From NCBI GenBank assembly GCA_021234535.1, contig CM037836.1:12941111-13005110 (forward strand): DNA of 64,000 nt, in the 5' to 3' direction. Of the stretch, positions 24,373-37,107 are shown in pieces. The position numbers were made by a program, and so were the translations under genes. Each line of letters begins with the position of its first letter. The stretch's first letter is position 1. Origin of the DNA: Stichopus chloronotus. Taxonomy: Eukaryota; Echinodermata; Holothuroidea; Aspidochirotida; Stichopodidae. Under the pieces are notes generated by a model. It searched no databases. It worked only from the letters and a program-made list of their open reading frames with translations, and was not told where the DNA came from.

Positions 24373-25172
24373 TCACAAAGTCCTTTGACTTTCTTGTTTT
24401 CCCCTAAGGTCACCAGCTTTCATTAACAGTATTGTTTTTTTGTTTTTTTTCTAGTTTCGTAAAAATTAGTGAAATCTTAATTCTTAGTTGACACTTTTAT
24501 CAATATGTTTGGTATGTATGAGAAATGATTGAATTGCTATTACATAGGTTTGTGAGTTTCATCATGTCTCTAGTATTAGTGGAATGAATGTGATGAGAAT
24601 ACCCCATTAATTCAATGGCGGAAGTGCCTGAGAAACTAAACTAGTTCAGGAACGTAGATTTAAGTATTCTTTGATCTAAATGGACAAGTAAGTAACAAGC
24701 AGTGGTAATGTACCTCTTGAGTGGTTGGAATTATCCAATGAAACAGTTAAGATTTCCACTGTTAGTTTGATTGATTGTCATGTTTAAGGGATGCCTTCTC
24801 GCTCTGTAAAAATATGGAAACAGCGAATGAAGATGCATGTTTTCTCTTGCTGTGTAAACTTAAATAGATTTTGAGAAAGAAAACTTGGGTAGAGTTCATT
24901 ATTTCAATTGGGTAACAATCAGTGTTGACAGTATGAAGCCGATCTGTGAGACTCAAGCACAGAACAAATATGGCACTTTGGCAAAGCAGTTTCTGGAGTT
25001 TTTAATGAGAGTGTGGTAAGGTTTGGCATTGAACATTGATGCCACATTGATGCAAATGCTTAAGACCATTGTTGAAAAGGAGTGAAGGCGATACAGTATA
25101 TGTCGGATCACCGAACTGTGAAAGAACCAGATCTACCTTACTTTGTGCATGTGTGGAAACAAAACTGTGTAT

Positions 25173-25219
25173 TGTGTGTGTGTGTGTGTGTGTGAGGGTG
25201 TGTGTGTGTGTGTGTGTGT
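25173..25219. repeat. (GT)n microsatellite
   Basis: About 47 bp of GT units with one GAGG interruption, in the intron before EGF repeat 4. Confidence 0.95.
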
Positions 25220-25621
25220 ACTTCAGTGGTGTCAGTTTGTGTCCTGCAGAGACAGTAGGACTGAGACGATTATCAAAGGTGAATGTACATTCAAGGAAAT
25301 GTTAGGAAATCATGATCTGATTAACTGTGGAATATTCTAAGTAAATACCTCTGAAAACTCAACTTCATTGATATCATTTTCCTCTCCATTGCCCAAAAAG
25401 TTTAATATGAGCAGGTAGAGAGAAGAGGAAAAACACTTTTGTGTTCTCCCATTTTCCCTAACTACATACCCTCCCCCCTCTCCCACCTGGCCTGCTGATT
25501 ATAACAAAACAAAAAGTAACAAGTGAAGATGGAATGATTCTCAGATAGTCAATCAATTCTACTGAAGTTGTTTATACATGTTCGATACACTCTTCTTTGC
25601 CTGTGTGTCTCTGTTCCACAG

Positions 25622-25729
25622 CCTTCTGCAGCACTCAACCATGTGAGAATGGAGGAACATGTGTGACATTTGGTACTTCAGGGGGTGCTTGCGACTGTGT
25701 CCCCGGCTTTAAAGGAGGATTTTGTGAAG
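25622..25729 (+). CDS. Exon: EGF repeat 4
   Basis: A 108-bp phase 1-1 exon, acceptor GTTCCACAG and donor GTAAGT. It encodes FCSTQPCENGGTC and ends CDCVPGFKGGFCEG. All six cysteines are present. CENGGTC fits the O-fucose consensus. The following short intron (25730-26277) contains a GCGTGC repeat facing an inverted GCACGC segment near 25977-26022 and otherwise nothing recognisable. Confidence 0.88.
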
Positions 25730-26277
25730 GTAAGTGGTCATGTCTATCAGCAAAAAGGTTCCTGGCAAAGGCTTTGTAAGATAAATGGAAGGGTCTGAGC
25801 CAGGGCATACGGTAACTGACAAATTTGCAAGTTGGGACTAATCTGTATGTGTGATTGTTGTTGAGTTACAACATGAAATTTCCATCAGTTGTTTGGGTTT
25901 CCGAGTCACCTGAGTGACGATGTCAGGATCCTGTTCTGAAATGACTACCTTGATTTAAAAATTTGCTATCGCACATTGCGTGCGTGCGTGCGTGCAACGA
26001 TTTGGGCGTGCATGCACGCACGATGCCCTACCAAGAACGCACTTCACGGTCATGCCCGTATGTGAGCTACGTGGTATTTTATTGATGAGCATTTAACAAT
26101 ATGTCATGCTGTGACTTCGCTACCAACTTGTCACTTACCACCAGAAATGATCCTTTCAGATACCCCACTGACTGTGGACTGGATTTTTCAAATTTTGGAA
26201 AGTTAACTTTTTTAGTTTTTTTTTTATTTAAAGGGTATACACACAAGTTGTGAATTTCCTGATATTTTCCCTCACAG

Positions 26278-26394
26278 AAGCTGACCCGTGCCATGATTAT
26301 TGTTTTAATGGAGCGACGTGTATGCCTATGACAGAATCATTTGCCCTTTGTCAGTGTACTCCAGGCTTCTCCGGTACTAGGTGTCAAACTACAG
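26278..26394 (+). CDS. Exon: EGF repeat 5
   Basis: A 117-bp phase 1-1 exon, acceptor CCCTCACAG and donor GTATTT. It encodes ADPCHDYCFNGATC and then LCQCTPGFSGTRCQTTG, a complete EGF with an O-fucose consensus (CFNGATC). The intron that follows is the longest in the gene (26395-31204, 4.8 kb). It carries a second GGTCA-type tandem array, a 533-bp TTAA-flanked MITE and a 30-bp tandem duplication. No exon was recognised inside it; the Cys-rich stretch near 28695 does not make an EGF. Confidence 0.88.
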
Positions 26395-26814
26395 GTATTT
26401 GGTTTTTCATTGCACATATTTTCCCAAGTATTTCATTATTTTCTCACCCAGGTTGCCTCCTCAGTCACATTCCATTAACATCCTCTGTGTAGACTTATTT
26501 CCGAGAGAAGAACAAATGTGGAAATGGTATGATCCCTAAAATATTTGCTACTAGCTGTTTTGACTGTTCTCAAACTTCTGAACAATTTGCCTTTAAGTGT
26601 TCGTTTCTCAGAGTCACTTCATATTTTTAGGTAAGGTTTAAAAGTTACCTTATGAGTACTACATCTTAGCTCTAATATTTTGTTGAGCATGTTTGTTACT
26701 TTCTACTTTTGCTTTTTGGTTTCAATGAAATCATAACGTTTGTAATCATGCTTCAGTGTGTATGCGTTCGTGTGTATGGGTGGGTTTGTGTATGTGTGTT
26801 TGTGACACCTATGT

Positions 26815-27560
26815 TGTAAACAGGAGAAGGGAAGATTGGACAGACCTCATATTTAGTGCATAGGTGTACCACATTGAGTGTAGGAACCCTACTACTTTGG
26901 TGGAGGTCAAAGGTCATTTGGGGTCAATGGGCCAGATTGTGAAAACCTTGTAAACATGATATCTCAAAAAGGGAAGCTTGGAAAAATGTCATATTTGGTA
27001 TGTCGGTGCACCACATTGAGTACAATGATGCTATGATTTTTAAGGAGGTCAAAAGTCATTTAAGGTCAACAGGGGTCAAGTTGTGAAAACCTTGTAAATA
27101 CAGTATCTCAAGAAGGGAAGCATAAACAGATGTCATATCAAGTATGTAAGTGTATCTTATAGAGTATAAGAACTCTGTTGCGTTTGGTGGAGGTCAAAGG
27201 TCATTTGAGGTCAGCAAGCTTCAAACTGTGAAAACCTTGTAAATAAGCTGCTTGATAATAAAGAATACTTTGGCAGATATCCTAATTAGAATGCAGATGT
27301 ATTTCATTGAGTATACAAGACATTGTCTTTGGTGAAGCTCAAAGGTCATTTGAGGTCAACAGGGTCACTTTATGGAATTCTCGTCATCATCATTTCTCAA
27401 AAAGGGAAGCTTAAACAGATGTCATATTCAGTATGTAGTTACATCTCATTGAGTTCAAGAAGTATTTGGTCTTTAATGGAGGTCAAAGATAATTTGACAT
27501 CAACAAAGATCAAAATGTGAAAACCTTGTGGACATGATCTCAAGAAAGAAAGCTTGTACA
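26815..27560. repeat. GGTCA-rich tandem repeat array 2 (unit about 145 bp)
   Basis: This is the same repeat family as at 22430. TATCTCAA(A/G)AAGGGAAGC blocks start near 26960, 27105, 27396 and 27533, multiples of about 145 bp apart. Each is followed by GGAGGTCAAAGGTCATTTGAGGTCA-like sequence (27191-27213 is the cleanest) and GTGAAAACCTTGTAAA. It lies in the 4.8-kb intron after EGF repeat 5. Confidence 0.85.
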
Positions 27561-28961
27561 AATCTCATTTGTTTAAAGCATGGTTAGCTTGTGACACATA
27601 CTAATGCTATAATGTCACATTTAGGAAAAAATGCTTGTAATCAGATCCTCTAAGCCACAATGCAATTGTGCATTCTGGTTCCATTCTTCTTGTTTTGTGA
27701 AGGGCCATGAACACTATGGTGGATTTGGCGCATTATAAGTCTTATTATTTCTGTGTGCACAAGTAGTACATATACACAGAGGTACTTGAAATAAGACAGG
27801 GCTGACTGATCATAATTCATGCTCTTACTCTCTTTGTCTGACTCTTTTTTTTTTCAATTTTGAACTTACATGGAAGTTTATAAGCTACTTGAGGGTTTCA
27901 TAATGTAAATAAGATACCTAGTTGGTTGTAACTAACTGTTTACATGGCCGGGCTTAATGTTTTCTGTCCTCCAGTTGAAGAGCAGTCTGCTTTATTCTCA
28001 TTCCACCAGTGAATTGAACCAAGAAAAAGGATTTGGAAGCTCACAAGGACAGATGTATTATGTTATTTTACTTATTCAAATTCCACATGGTTTTAGCTGA
28101 ATTTGTTTGATATCCTTGAACTGCACAAGGATTCCTAAATCTGCAAGTCATTATTCACAAGTTATTAGCTGTTTGGTAATCTCGCATTCTAAGGACACAC
28201 GCTCTTGCTGTTTGTGGGAGACAAATTGAACACAAGGAAGGTCTTGTTACAACAAAATCTTCTTAAAAACTGAAAGTAGTTGGATACTCTAGGCTGCTCT
28301 TTGAATTCTTCCACAAAGGAATAAACAAAGGCAAACATTGATGTTCTTGCTTTTTTTTTCTTTTTTTTTTGTGGAGAAAGTGGTTATCTGGTATTTTTGT
28401 TAAAAAGGAGAATTTGTTGTGTGTAAATACAGGTTTGTGGTGTTTACTTGCGTGGAGATGGAGGACAAGGATTGGGTAGGGGATGGATGACTGGGGTCTT
28501 GAATGCTTCAGTAGCATAATAATACTTTTCTCAATATAGGTTGATGGTGGTTGAATTTGAAATGCGTGCATGTAATTTGTTAAACAGTGCAATCAAGTAT
28601 GATAAGCATGCTGCATCAATTTATATTCACTGTCAGAGGGTTGGATGGCGACAGCGAGTAGAACACTGGCTATCCAGCTGCAGAGGCGTATCTCCTGTCC
28701 AATCCTTGATTGTCCATGTGCCCTGTCACGATGTGTGCAGGACATGGATGGGGACTTACTCAATTCAGGTTCTTTAATTTAATATTGTTCAATTGATGTG
28801 ATTCCTCGTTGTCAGTTTAGAATGAACTGCCTCAAACTGTGGCATGTCTTTGGATCATTTTAATCTATGCAAAACAAAATGCCGAGCTTCATGGAAACCC
28901 TGATATTGTTGTTACTGTTCAGGAAAGAAAACTTAACTGTAATGCTCTTGATAGAAATTAA

Positions 28962-29494
28962 AGGTTGTGTGACATGAAAATGGTATTTTGGAGTATTGGG
29001 TGCAAAATATTAAAAATAGCCACAAATTCCATCAAAGTCCATTAAAGATTGACCAATTTACAGGAAAATTAGTGACTCACAGGTGTACCATGAATGAACA
29101 TTGGCTAAGTATGCAAATTTGTGACGTCAAGAGATGGGCTCCTATGATGTGTCTTTTGTTAGTCCTCTGTTTATTTAACCTTTATTTCAAAGAAATTTGA
29201 GAATTTTATATGCTCAGAGGGTTTCATTTGGAAGCATGTATTTTCTTCTTGCCAACTCGTGAAACTCCGTAATTAAGTAATCCAGAAGCAAAATATGTAG
29301 ACATAACGAAAGAAACACTGACACTGTGCAACACCCCACGTCATCTGTTTCCCATTTTTCTCACACATTTGAAAAGTCGTATCTCAAAAACGGTAAAAGA
29401 TGTAAACAAAATTCCAATGCATTTTTAACTCAGGGTTTTACTTTGCAACTTCTGAATGAAGGGTGCTCTTTTCTAGAAGCATGTCAAACAACCT
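28962..29494. mobile_element. TTAA-flanked MITE, family B copy 2
   Basis: Bounded by TTAA at 28958-28961 and 29495-29498. The left end AGGTTGTGTGACATG matches the reverse complement of the right end, AGGTTGTTTGACATG, in 14 of 15 positions. Length 533 bp. The interior aligns with the decayed copy at 7711-8209. It has no transposase frame. Confidence 0.85.
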
Positions 29495-30597
29495 TTAATC
29501 ATGTGCACATTCTCATGTGAATAGCTTCTCTAGCAGTTCCAGTACTACTTATTGCTTATGAACCTAATTTTTGCACCTTTCACTAGTTAGCCTGCATTAC
29601 CTCTTCAAATGTCTGAGTGGAGTTTTTGGACCACATCTGCCTGTGGAGTGTTTGTTGATGGATACAATGGAGACAGTGATTTTGTTTTTGTATGACAAGC
29701 CCTAATGTCAAATCTTGTTCAGTGCAACAGTGTTTTAGACTTCACCAAGAGGTGTGAACTTCATTGAGCAGGGTTGTTTACCCCAAAACACTTTACCAAT
29801 ATTGCACAGCTAAAAAATTATTCTACCTTTTGCTTGACTGTTCGTGTAGACTACCCTCTACCATAACAGGAAGGTGTAAGTTATAACGAAAGATCATACT
29901 TTCCGTCTTACACAATATGCATCGAACCGCACAGAGTGCTACCCTCTCTCCAAACAGTCCCTTTTGAAAAGAGTGCCACACTTTTACTGCGCTATGAAAG
30001 GCCATTCATGAGTCACTTCTCAGGGGCTCATGACAAAGGAATTTTCTGGTGACCTGAAACCTATTCATGCTTATCCTGACTAAAGAAGACTTTTTCATTG
30101 TTCTGCAAAGGGGTTCAAAAAAACGAAAGAAAAAAAAAGCAGCAACAACAAATCCAGTAACTTGTGTCAATCATTTGAGGGCATTCTTTATGCGCTGATT
30201 GTATTTGCAGGTCTTGCACCCTTATGAGTAAACTTTGTGATCTTGCAGAGCTAGATATATTCAGATTTGTGTAAAGAAATCAAACCTGCAATGTGGCCCA
30301 CTTTGAGATTAGAAATTGTGAATTATTGCACATATTATTTCACCAGTTCAAGTGTTGTTCCTTATAAACATGTAAAACAACATTTTTTTTGTGCTTTCAA
30401 GCATATTAAGCTTAGCTGAGGGCTAAATTTTTTTAAGTAGGAATATGTACTACAATTGTAACAGTTTCATATAAGGTGTTTCGGTGTTTCAGTACTTTTA
30501 ATATGAATGACTGTATGGAAATACTAAGCGTTGAGAATGCTGACATCGACAAGAAAGGCTTACTAGCGTTTTGTTCCCGCTTCTCCTCACTGAGCCA

Positions 30598-30657
30598 TTA
30601 CACCATTCATAATTTGTGATGGTGCCCTTACACCATTCATAATTTGCGATGGTGCCC
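30598..30657. repeat. 30-bp tandem duplication
   Basis: TTACACCATTCATAATTTGT and TTACACCATTCATAATTTGC start two adjacent 30-bp copies differing by one base, so recent in origin. Confidence 0.92.
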
Positions 30658-31204
30658 TTGCAGTTTGTGTGCTGCAGAACTCTTGCAAGTGTGCATCTCT
30701 TACCCTGCAAGTCTTTAAGTTGTATGTAATAGTCGAACTCCATTATAGTAAGTTACATAGCATTTTTTTTCTGTGAATAATTTGCTGTGTACCTGTAGTA
30801 CCAGGAATGTATCGCTCTTCATTGTGTTACCATAGGTCATAGGGACAGGTTGCATTTATAAGAGTCTGTGATTTATTTTTTTCTTCAAATACAATAATAT
30901 TCATGAAATTTCGCTTGGTATTTCTCCTCTTAAAATTTATTTGTTGACTGGGATTAACCTCTAAGAGTCCTGTGGCCTAGCATGGAATTACCCAAATTTT
31001 TATCTTTCTTTTCACCAGAGGTTATCAATCGAGGGCATGCGTCCAAGGACATGTGCCATATGCATCAGGGCAGGCTGATAAACCTTATTGATATTGTATA
31101 AAAATACTTCATTAAGTGATAAAAAATACCTAAAAAGCAAAATGTTTGCAATGTCAATTATTGTTTCTCAATGTAGATATTTCATGTTTTGTCCCTTCTT
31201 ATAG

Positions 31205-31327
31205 ATGACTTCTGTAGTCTCAATTTGTGCAGAAATGGTGCCACATGTTCTGCGTTCCTAGGTGGCGGTGGCCATTGTTTTTGCCCACCAGAGTACACCG
31301 GCACCACTTGCGAAATGCCCATAGAAG
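31205..31327 (+). CDS. Exon: EGF repeat 6 (class A)
   Basis: A 123-bp phase 1-1 exon, acceptor CCTTCTTATAG. It encodes DDFCSLNLCRNGATC, then GGGGHCFCPPEYTGTTCEM. The donor at 31328 (GTCTTT) is weak. This begins a run of similar EGFs with an F/N-C start, a Gly-rich C3-C4 loop without the usual aromatic residue, and an acidic exit. CRNGATC fits O-fucose. The following intron (31328-33615) contains a degraded ~190-bp tandem repeat and a (CA)n tract. Confidence 0.85.
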
Positions 31328-31369
31328 GTCTTTATGTCGTTCTCTTTCTCGCTTGGTTCAATTTTTGCA

Positions 31370-32660
31370 GATAAACTAACCCTGGGATATTTACTTTGCT
31401 CGTCGATCAAAACCGTTGTACATGTCTGGGGGACAGCAAACATGTATTAGCTACGTTATACCACACAGCAAACTGACATTGTACTGAAAACTTTGTGCAT
31501 TTATACCTCATAAGAGTATTTTGATTATCAGAGCCTCTGAACTTTATACACTAATGACAAAAGAAGAGCTTTACCCACAATGCAATAATGTAAAATAATT
31601 TGGAGATACTTATTTTTGTAGCCAATCTAACATTTATGTACATATATGGACAGTTACAAAAATAATACAAGTGCACAACAGAACAAACTTAAAACCATAT
31701 GAAAGTGCTAGAACTCCAGCTGTCTGTGTATTAGAAACAAGTATGTGGTGGGCAATCTAACATTTACGTACTGGAAAGTCTAAAACGAATGTAACACAAG
31801 AAGGCAAAAATGTAACACCATATTGAAAGTGCTAGCACATCAAGCCATCATGATGTGCAGTATAGCTTCTGTTTATTAGAGATTTAGCAATTAATTGCCA
31901 AAGGAGGGTTTTGTTCACAGTTAACTAATTTATGTTCTAACTTGACATATTTATTTTGATAGAAAATCTAACATTCACTGTATATATGTATGGGAAATTA
32001 AACACAATTTGGTACACCACAAAGCAAATGTAACACCATACTGGAAGTGCTTGAATATAATGATATCAGTTCTCTTTTGTACAAGAGATATTTATAGACA
32101 AACAACTGCCAGAACAGTTTTCTCCACGCATGACTTATTTATTCAAATTTTGGGATGTTTACCTTTTTAGACAATGTAACAGTTATATGTATGTGTAGGA
32201 AATCATTACATTTTGCATCCATGACTGCGATTTGCTGAGCTATAAGGATTGTAAAATACCAATATGCTGTATACATTGTACGCTTATCCATCAAATTTGT
32301 ATTTGACTAATTATTCTACTAACTGTGGGACATACTTTCTAAGACACTGAAAAATGTGCTACACCACACAACATGCTGAATGCCATATTGAAAGTATGCA
32401 GCTGGTGATGCAAAGGGCAAGAGTGCCATATGATGGTATAGCTGTCGGTGTATGAGAGGTGAAGAAATGACAAATAACGGTTTTGTCGGCAGTTTATTAA
32501 TTTTTATACTAACCTTGGGATATTTACTTTGGTAGGCAATCTAACATTTTGTTTGGGAAATGACAAAAATGTGCGACATGACACAACATACTTGACACCA
32601 AATTGAAAGTGCCAGAATGCCATATTTTGATGTCCTGTTGTTGCCATGGGCTTAATTGGA
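31370..32660. repeat. Degraded ~190-bp tandem repeat
   Basis: About seven units recur across 1.3 kb immediately after EGF repeat 6. Marker blocks are GGGATATTTACTTT, GCAATCTAACATTTA (near 31623, 31752, 31973, 32172, 32534), TAACACCATATTGAAAGTGC and AGTTAACTAATTT. Spacings between markers are 131, about 220, 200 and 365 bp, consistent with a unit of about 190 bp with deletions. Divergence is high, so it is old. No coding function is evident. Confidence 0.7.
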
Positions 32661-33221
32661 AGAGCCACACATTTAGTCAATATGCTATCGGTTACGTCTG
32701 AACTCTGAAGGTTTCAGCTCACAATCTGAGAGCATTTCTATAAAGCAGTGTGCCTGGATTAAACTGAGAAAAGTTCCTCCAAATGATTACCATTTTTCAG
32801 CATAGATGTGCTACATTGTGATCCTGTACAATGGTGATATCGTAAAGTTTGACGGCTAATCTATTGAAAAAGTTTGGTTAAAACTCTTGCCAGTGGCATA
32901 TGATTTCATTTACACTGTGGGTATCTTTAAATGCATCATGAGTGTGTGGTGGTCATTACCGAAAAAACAGCTTACATCAACTTGAAATTCTTCTTCCCTA
33001 GCAAATCAAGTTAAACTACAACTTTTGAAATATCTAGAAAGGATGAAATTTATAGAAAAAATTCAAAGGAGTCAGACTTATCACTGACGATTTTGTTTGT
33101 GCCCTTTATTCTGAAACTGTTCTTACCCCTTCTCCAACCTCTCAGAGTCCCCCTCCACCACCATGACATTTTAATTTGTTGGTGTGCAAGATACCTGTAC
33201 TATACATGCATTAAACTGTTT

Positions 33222-33247
33222 ACACACACACACACACACACACACAA
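33222..33247. repeat. (CA)n microsatellite
   Basis: Twelve to thirteen uninterrupted CA units in the intron before EGF repeat 7. Confidence 0.95.
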
Positions 33248-33615
33248 AAATAATCCATGTCAGAGTTTGTAAAGTATACATTGTGTCATTCTAAATCCCC
33301 AACTGACTTGGGTCTTTGAAGGACGAACCTTGAACACAGATTTGGCCATATATTGAGCATATGTCAGGTGTCTTGGACTCTTCGACCACTGTCCAACACC
33401 ATCTTCATGTATATTTCCACAAAGCAAGTGACACTTACCCATGTTGCTGGTATGCTACCAAAGTATTGTAGCCATCATACTTCTATTGTAGCCATCATCT
33501 GGTTAACTAACTACTTGTAGCGTCCTTTTGTTTTATTTCATTAACTGTACATGCTTAGAAGTAATCTGATTTTTCTTTTTTTATGAAAACTTTACCTTTT
33601 GACCCTGTATTGTAG

Positions 33616-33738
33616 GTGAGTTTTGTCGTCAAAGGCTTTGTGAGAACGGAGCTACGTGTCTCAGCTTGCCTGGAGGTACAGCAGGGCAGTGCGTCTGCCC
33701 AGCGGGTTACTCTGGCCCTTATTGTGAAGTTAACGAAG
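33616..33738 (+). CDS. Exon: EGF repeat 7 (class A)
   Basis: A 123-bp phase 1-1 exon, acceptor TATTGTAG and donor GTCAGA. It encodes GEFCRQRLCENGATC and then QCVCPAGYSGPYCEVNEG. Complete EGF with an O-fucose consensus (CENGATC). It has exactly the length of the preceding exon and the same C3-C4 layout, so the two look like duplicates. The next intron (33739-34848) has one 13-nt inverted repeat pair about 235 bp apart (34105-34117 and 34352-34364) and nothing coding. Confidence 0.87.
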
Positions 33739-34848
33739 GTCAGAAAAAGACAACGCTGCATTTTATATAGTGTTTGCACTGGGCCCAAAAATTGAGTATC
33801 AAAACAAACGTAACATCTGTTGAGCCCCAAGTTCATTGCAAAGTTGATGTCACATGTTACTTTGCTCGTTGGTGTAAGACCGTGTATCATATGTACACGC
33901 GTGACGATGAAGTGTCCTCAGTTAAGTATTACTGCCTGAAAAATAAATGCAACCTTTGGAGGAAGAAATAACATTTTAGGTCTTTGTCAAATGTACAATG
34001 TACGTAAGTAGAACTTTGAATCCAGGAAAGAATTTCAGTAACGAGTTCGACATCATCTATTGGAAGTACCCAGTGCAAACAATAATTTTGAAGGTTATTG
34101 AGGTTTGCTCCCACATGGGCCAGACAAGTATCCAGAATCTCAAGTATCCAGACTGTCTTCCATTTAATTTTAAATTTTTTTGACACTTCTTGTGGCTGTT
34201 GCCTTAGGGTTTTGCTTTGGTCTCCCTGCCAGCTGGTTTGTTCCTTTCATCCATGTGACCACTGTATCAAATTTCAAGATGATCAAAATTTTCCAGTGAC
34301 AGGGTCATAGTTTTTCATTAAAATTGGTGCATGTGGATAAAGCTGTGTACACATGTGGGAGCAAGCACAGATGACCCTTTCTGAAAGTGTTTTTCGTAGA
34401 ATAGATACAGTTAAAGTAAATATAGCACTGAAAGTTGGTCAGGTGAACTTGAAGCAGAACCGCAAGGAGCTTTATAAGTAACCCCAGAGAACAACTGGAC
34501 TCAGATCAGTCATGTAATTCAGTTGTTGCAGTTTCAGTTGTTTTACATTATGCCTTTATCTGCGCTTACATTGTAGTTGTACGTAATATCACCGTCGACA
34601 ATGCTTCTAGAGAACGGTGGTTCATGTGGCAGATATATCCACAAGTTTGTCCTTTCTTGCGATTTCCAAACTGATTAATCACAGATCCATGAACTGTCAT
34701 GCAGTCTGTGTATGCAGAGATTAAGATATTTCTCAGTATCAGTACAGGGGTGTACAACAACATTTTTCAGATGACTGTGTTATATCAGTTCCACCTTTGG
34801 AAATCATAATTGACCTTATTTTCCATCTCTTCACCATCTCAATCGTAG

Positions 34849-34974
34849 GTGGTGCAACTTTCTGCTCCCAGGACCCCTGTCAGAATGGGGGTTCATGCTG
34901 GGACTTACCCATGGGAGGGGGACAGTGTGAGTGCCCCTCAGAATTTACAGGTTCACTTTGTGAATTTGAGCAAG
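34849..34974 (+). CDS. Exon: EGF repeat 8 (class A)
   Basis: A 126-bp phase 1-1 exon, acceptor CAATCGTAG and donor GTGAGA. It encodes [16 protein letters not shown] and then [21 protein letters not shown]. Complete EGF with O-fucose consensus CQNGGSC. The following 4.0-kb intron (34975-38960) contains a candidate hAT-type element (36575-37107) and a degraded TTAA-family MITE (about 38383-38728). Confidence 0.88.
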
Positions 34975-36574
34975 GTGAGAATCGCTCAGTGCAAAGTAGA
35001 GTTAAAAAAGGGTTACAGCGGTCGATTCATCTTGGGTGAATTCCAAACCCTTGTAATACTTGAGAAGTAGTGGTTGTGGACAGTGTTTGAAATCACAATT
35101 TTTACTTGCTACTTATCCTCCGGTGATGGCCCCGTTCAGTCTTCACTTTGGGAGCGTAGATACTCTCGCACACCTTTCCTCTCGTCCACCTCTCTTCCCT
35201 TTCAAACACTTCATATGAAACTGCAGGGTTACAGAACTAACAGTAGAGTCGCAGAGTAAACTGATCGTTTGGTGTGTGTACTGTAGTCATGATGACAGGG
35301 GTGGTTTACAAGGTTGAAAAGGACAGAAGGATATGTACAAATCCTGTCTAAAATAGTGGTGCTTCAAATTCAGTATCTACATATTTTTTTCATTATTTTG
35401 TAAAGATGTTTCAGCCTGAGTTTGCTGGCAATTGTATGAATAACGACAAGAGCACATCTGGGAGGAGAGTGTTTGACTGTTTTATGAAAATACTACCACT
35501 TTGACAGTGTTGGATCAACTTGACTTCTTCAGGGGACTCATAGTCGCAACATAATTGGTTGTGTAGCAGCATCTTGTAGTATAGGTGCATTAATGAACCT
35601 GTTATGCACTTAATTCGCTCATAAAAGAATTCTGTATCCATTGGTAGATACAGAAGTCCAAATTCATCTTATACCAAGAGGAAAGCTTAAGAATCCCAAC
35701 TCCTCATCATGTAATTTGAAATTTTGGTAATTTGATCAGGACTCTACATTCCTACATGTCTTAGTTGTTGTATTTTATTTTTAATCAGTTCAGATCCTAC
35801 AAGATGCCATATGTGACTTTTAATATAGGTTAATTGCACATGAACTCGGGGATTCATTACGTTACTGGGTATCAAGGCACATCAAGCTTCAGGTCAAGTG
35901 GCTAACAACCACTCCTCAAATTTGCGTAGGCTCCCTTTTCCTGTTTACTGTAAACGCCCTCAAGGTGGTTTCTTGGTCTAGTGTCCTCTTTTTGACGATG
36001 TCGCTTGACTGCACGCACCACTGTGGTAGTCTGGCTGTACTTACTGTAAGATAATAGTGCATATATTCTCAAGGGGAAAACCTATTTAGGGTAGTTCTTC
36101 TATGCAAATTGTTGCTGGTAGGAACTTTCAGTGTTTTTTTTTTCAATCTTTTATTCAAGCTTCATTTACTTGATTCCTGTGGAAAAATTTTTTGCAACAT
36201 ATGTACAACATTCTTGGATGCTTGTGAGTCACCTTGAATGGAGTTCTTTCATCTTTAGTAGATGATCTCTAAAGTAGAAGCAAAAAGAAAAAGAAAAAAA
36301 AAGTGCTGAGAGTGGAACAACTTGACCAACTGTTTTTTTTTTTTGCATTTTTTCCTTTATGTTGGTGATGGAATAACGAGCAGATTTCAATTTAAGTGCA
36401 TGCATGGCAGAGATGCAATGCATAACGAATAGTGACACGTGTAAATTACATCGCCAGGCCACTAGCCTAGTTTACAAGCAAAGCTGCAAGGGTTGTCATG
36501 ATAATATTGCTACATGTTAGTTATGGTGAAATATGTCAAGAAAACTTGTATACTAGTGATATTCACTTAAAGTA

Positions 36575-37107
36575 CAGTGGCGGCACTACCGGGGGGAGGA
36601 GGGGGCATGAGGGGGAATTTGCCCCCAGATTGTTTCCTTGCCCCCCAGTTGCCCCCCCCCCAGTTCCCCCCCCCCCCCAGTTGCTCTCATCCTTCCCAAT
36701 CAGATCTTGTGCTCATCCAAAATTAATTTAATCACAAAACTATGTATTGGCATTGGACTGAATAAGAACAGCTTCCGGGGAACCATGATTGATAAATGCC
36801 TAGTTTATGTTACACAGACTGCCAGTTTTCATATCATGCCCGTAGGCACTTCAACAGTAGGTCAGCCCGGCCAGGCCAATTTTCTCTGGAATGTTTGCCG
36901 TCCAGCATTAGGGAAGGGCGGGTAGGTGGTTGTTTTCCTAAACATAGGAATGTCGTTGTTTTCCTAAATATAGGAATGGAATGGAAGTGTATGTAGCCTA
37001 TGTTTGTGTGTGTATGTGTGTGTGTACCCTGGACCCCTGCACGTGAAAATCTTTGCCCCCCCAACATTTTCCTCTGCCCTCAGTTTGACATTCTGGCGCT
37101 GCCACTG
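36575..37107. mobile_element. Candidate non-autonomous hAT element with C-runs
   Basis: The left end CAGTGGCGGCACTACC and the reverse-complemented right end CAGTGGCAGCGCCAGA share CAGTGGC-GC. The outside 8-mers TTAAAGTA and GATAAGTA agree at five positions, a possible decayed 8-bp target duplication. The interior has G- and C-runs (36590-36680), a duplicated CCTAAA(C/T)ATAGGAATG and a GT tract near 37005-37025. The proline-rich frame on the C-runs is not a gene. Confidence 0.5.

Noticed and set aside
25977..26022. GCGTGC/GCACGC hairpin as a regulatory element
   Set aside because: It is a decayed simple repeat with chance dyad symmetry; no other support.
28690..28760. Cys-rich stretch (CPILDCPCALSRC) as a missed EGF exon
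   Set aside because: Cysteine spacing does not fit EGF, the glycine-rich end is absent, and no phase 1-1 splice pair surrounds it.
34105..34364. 13-nt inverted repeat as MITE ends
   Set aside because: The repeat is short, has no clear target duplication, and has no second copy in the window.
36498..36925. Proline-rich frames over C-runs
   Set aside because: Produced by CCCCC tracts within a probable hAT-type element.
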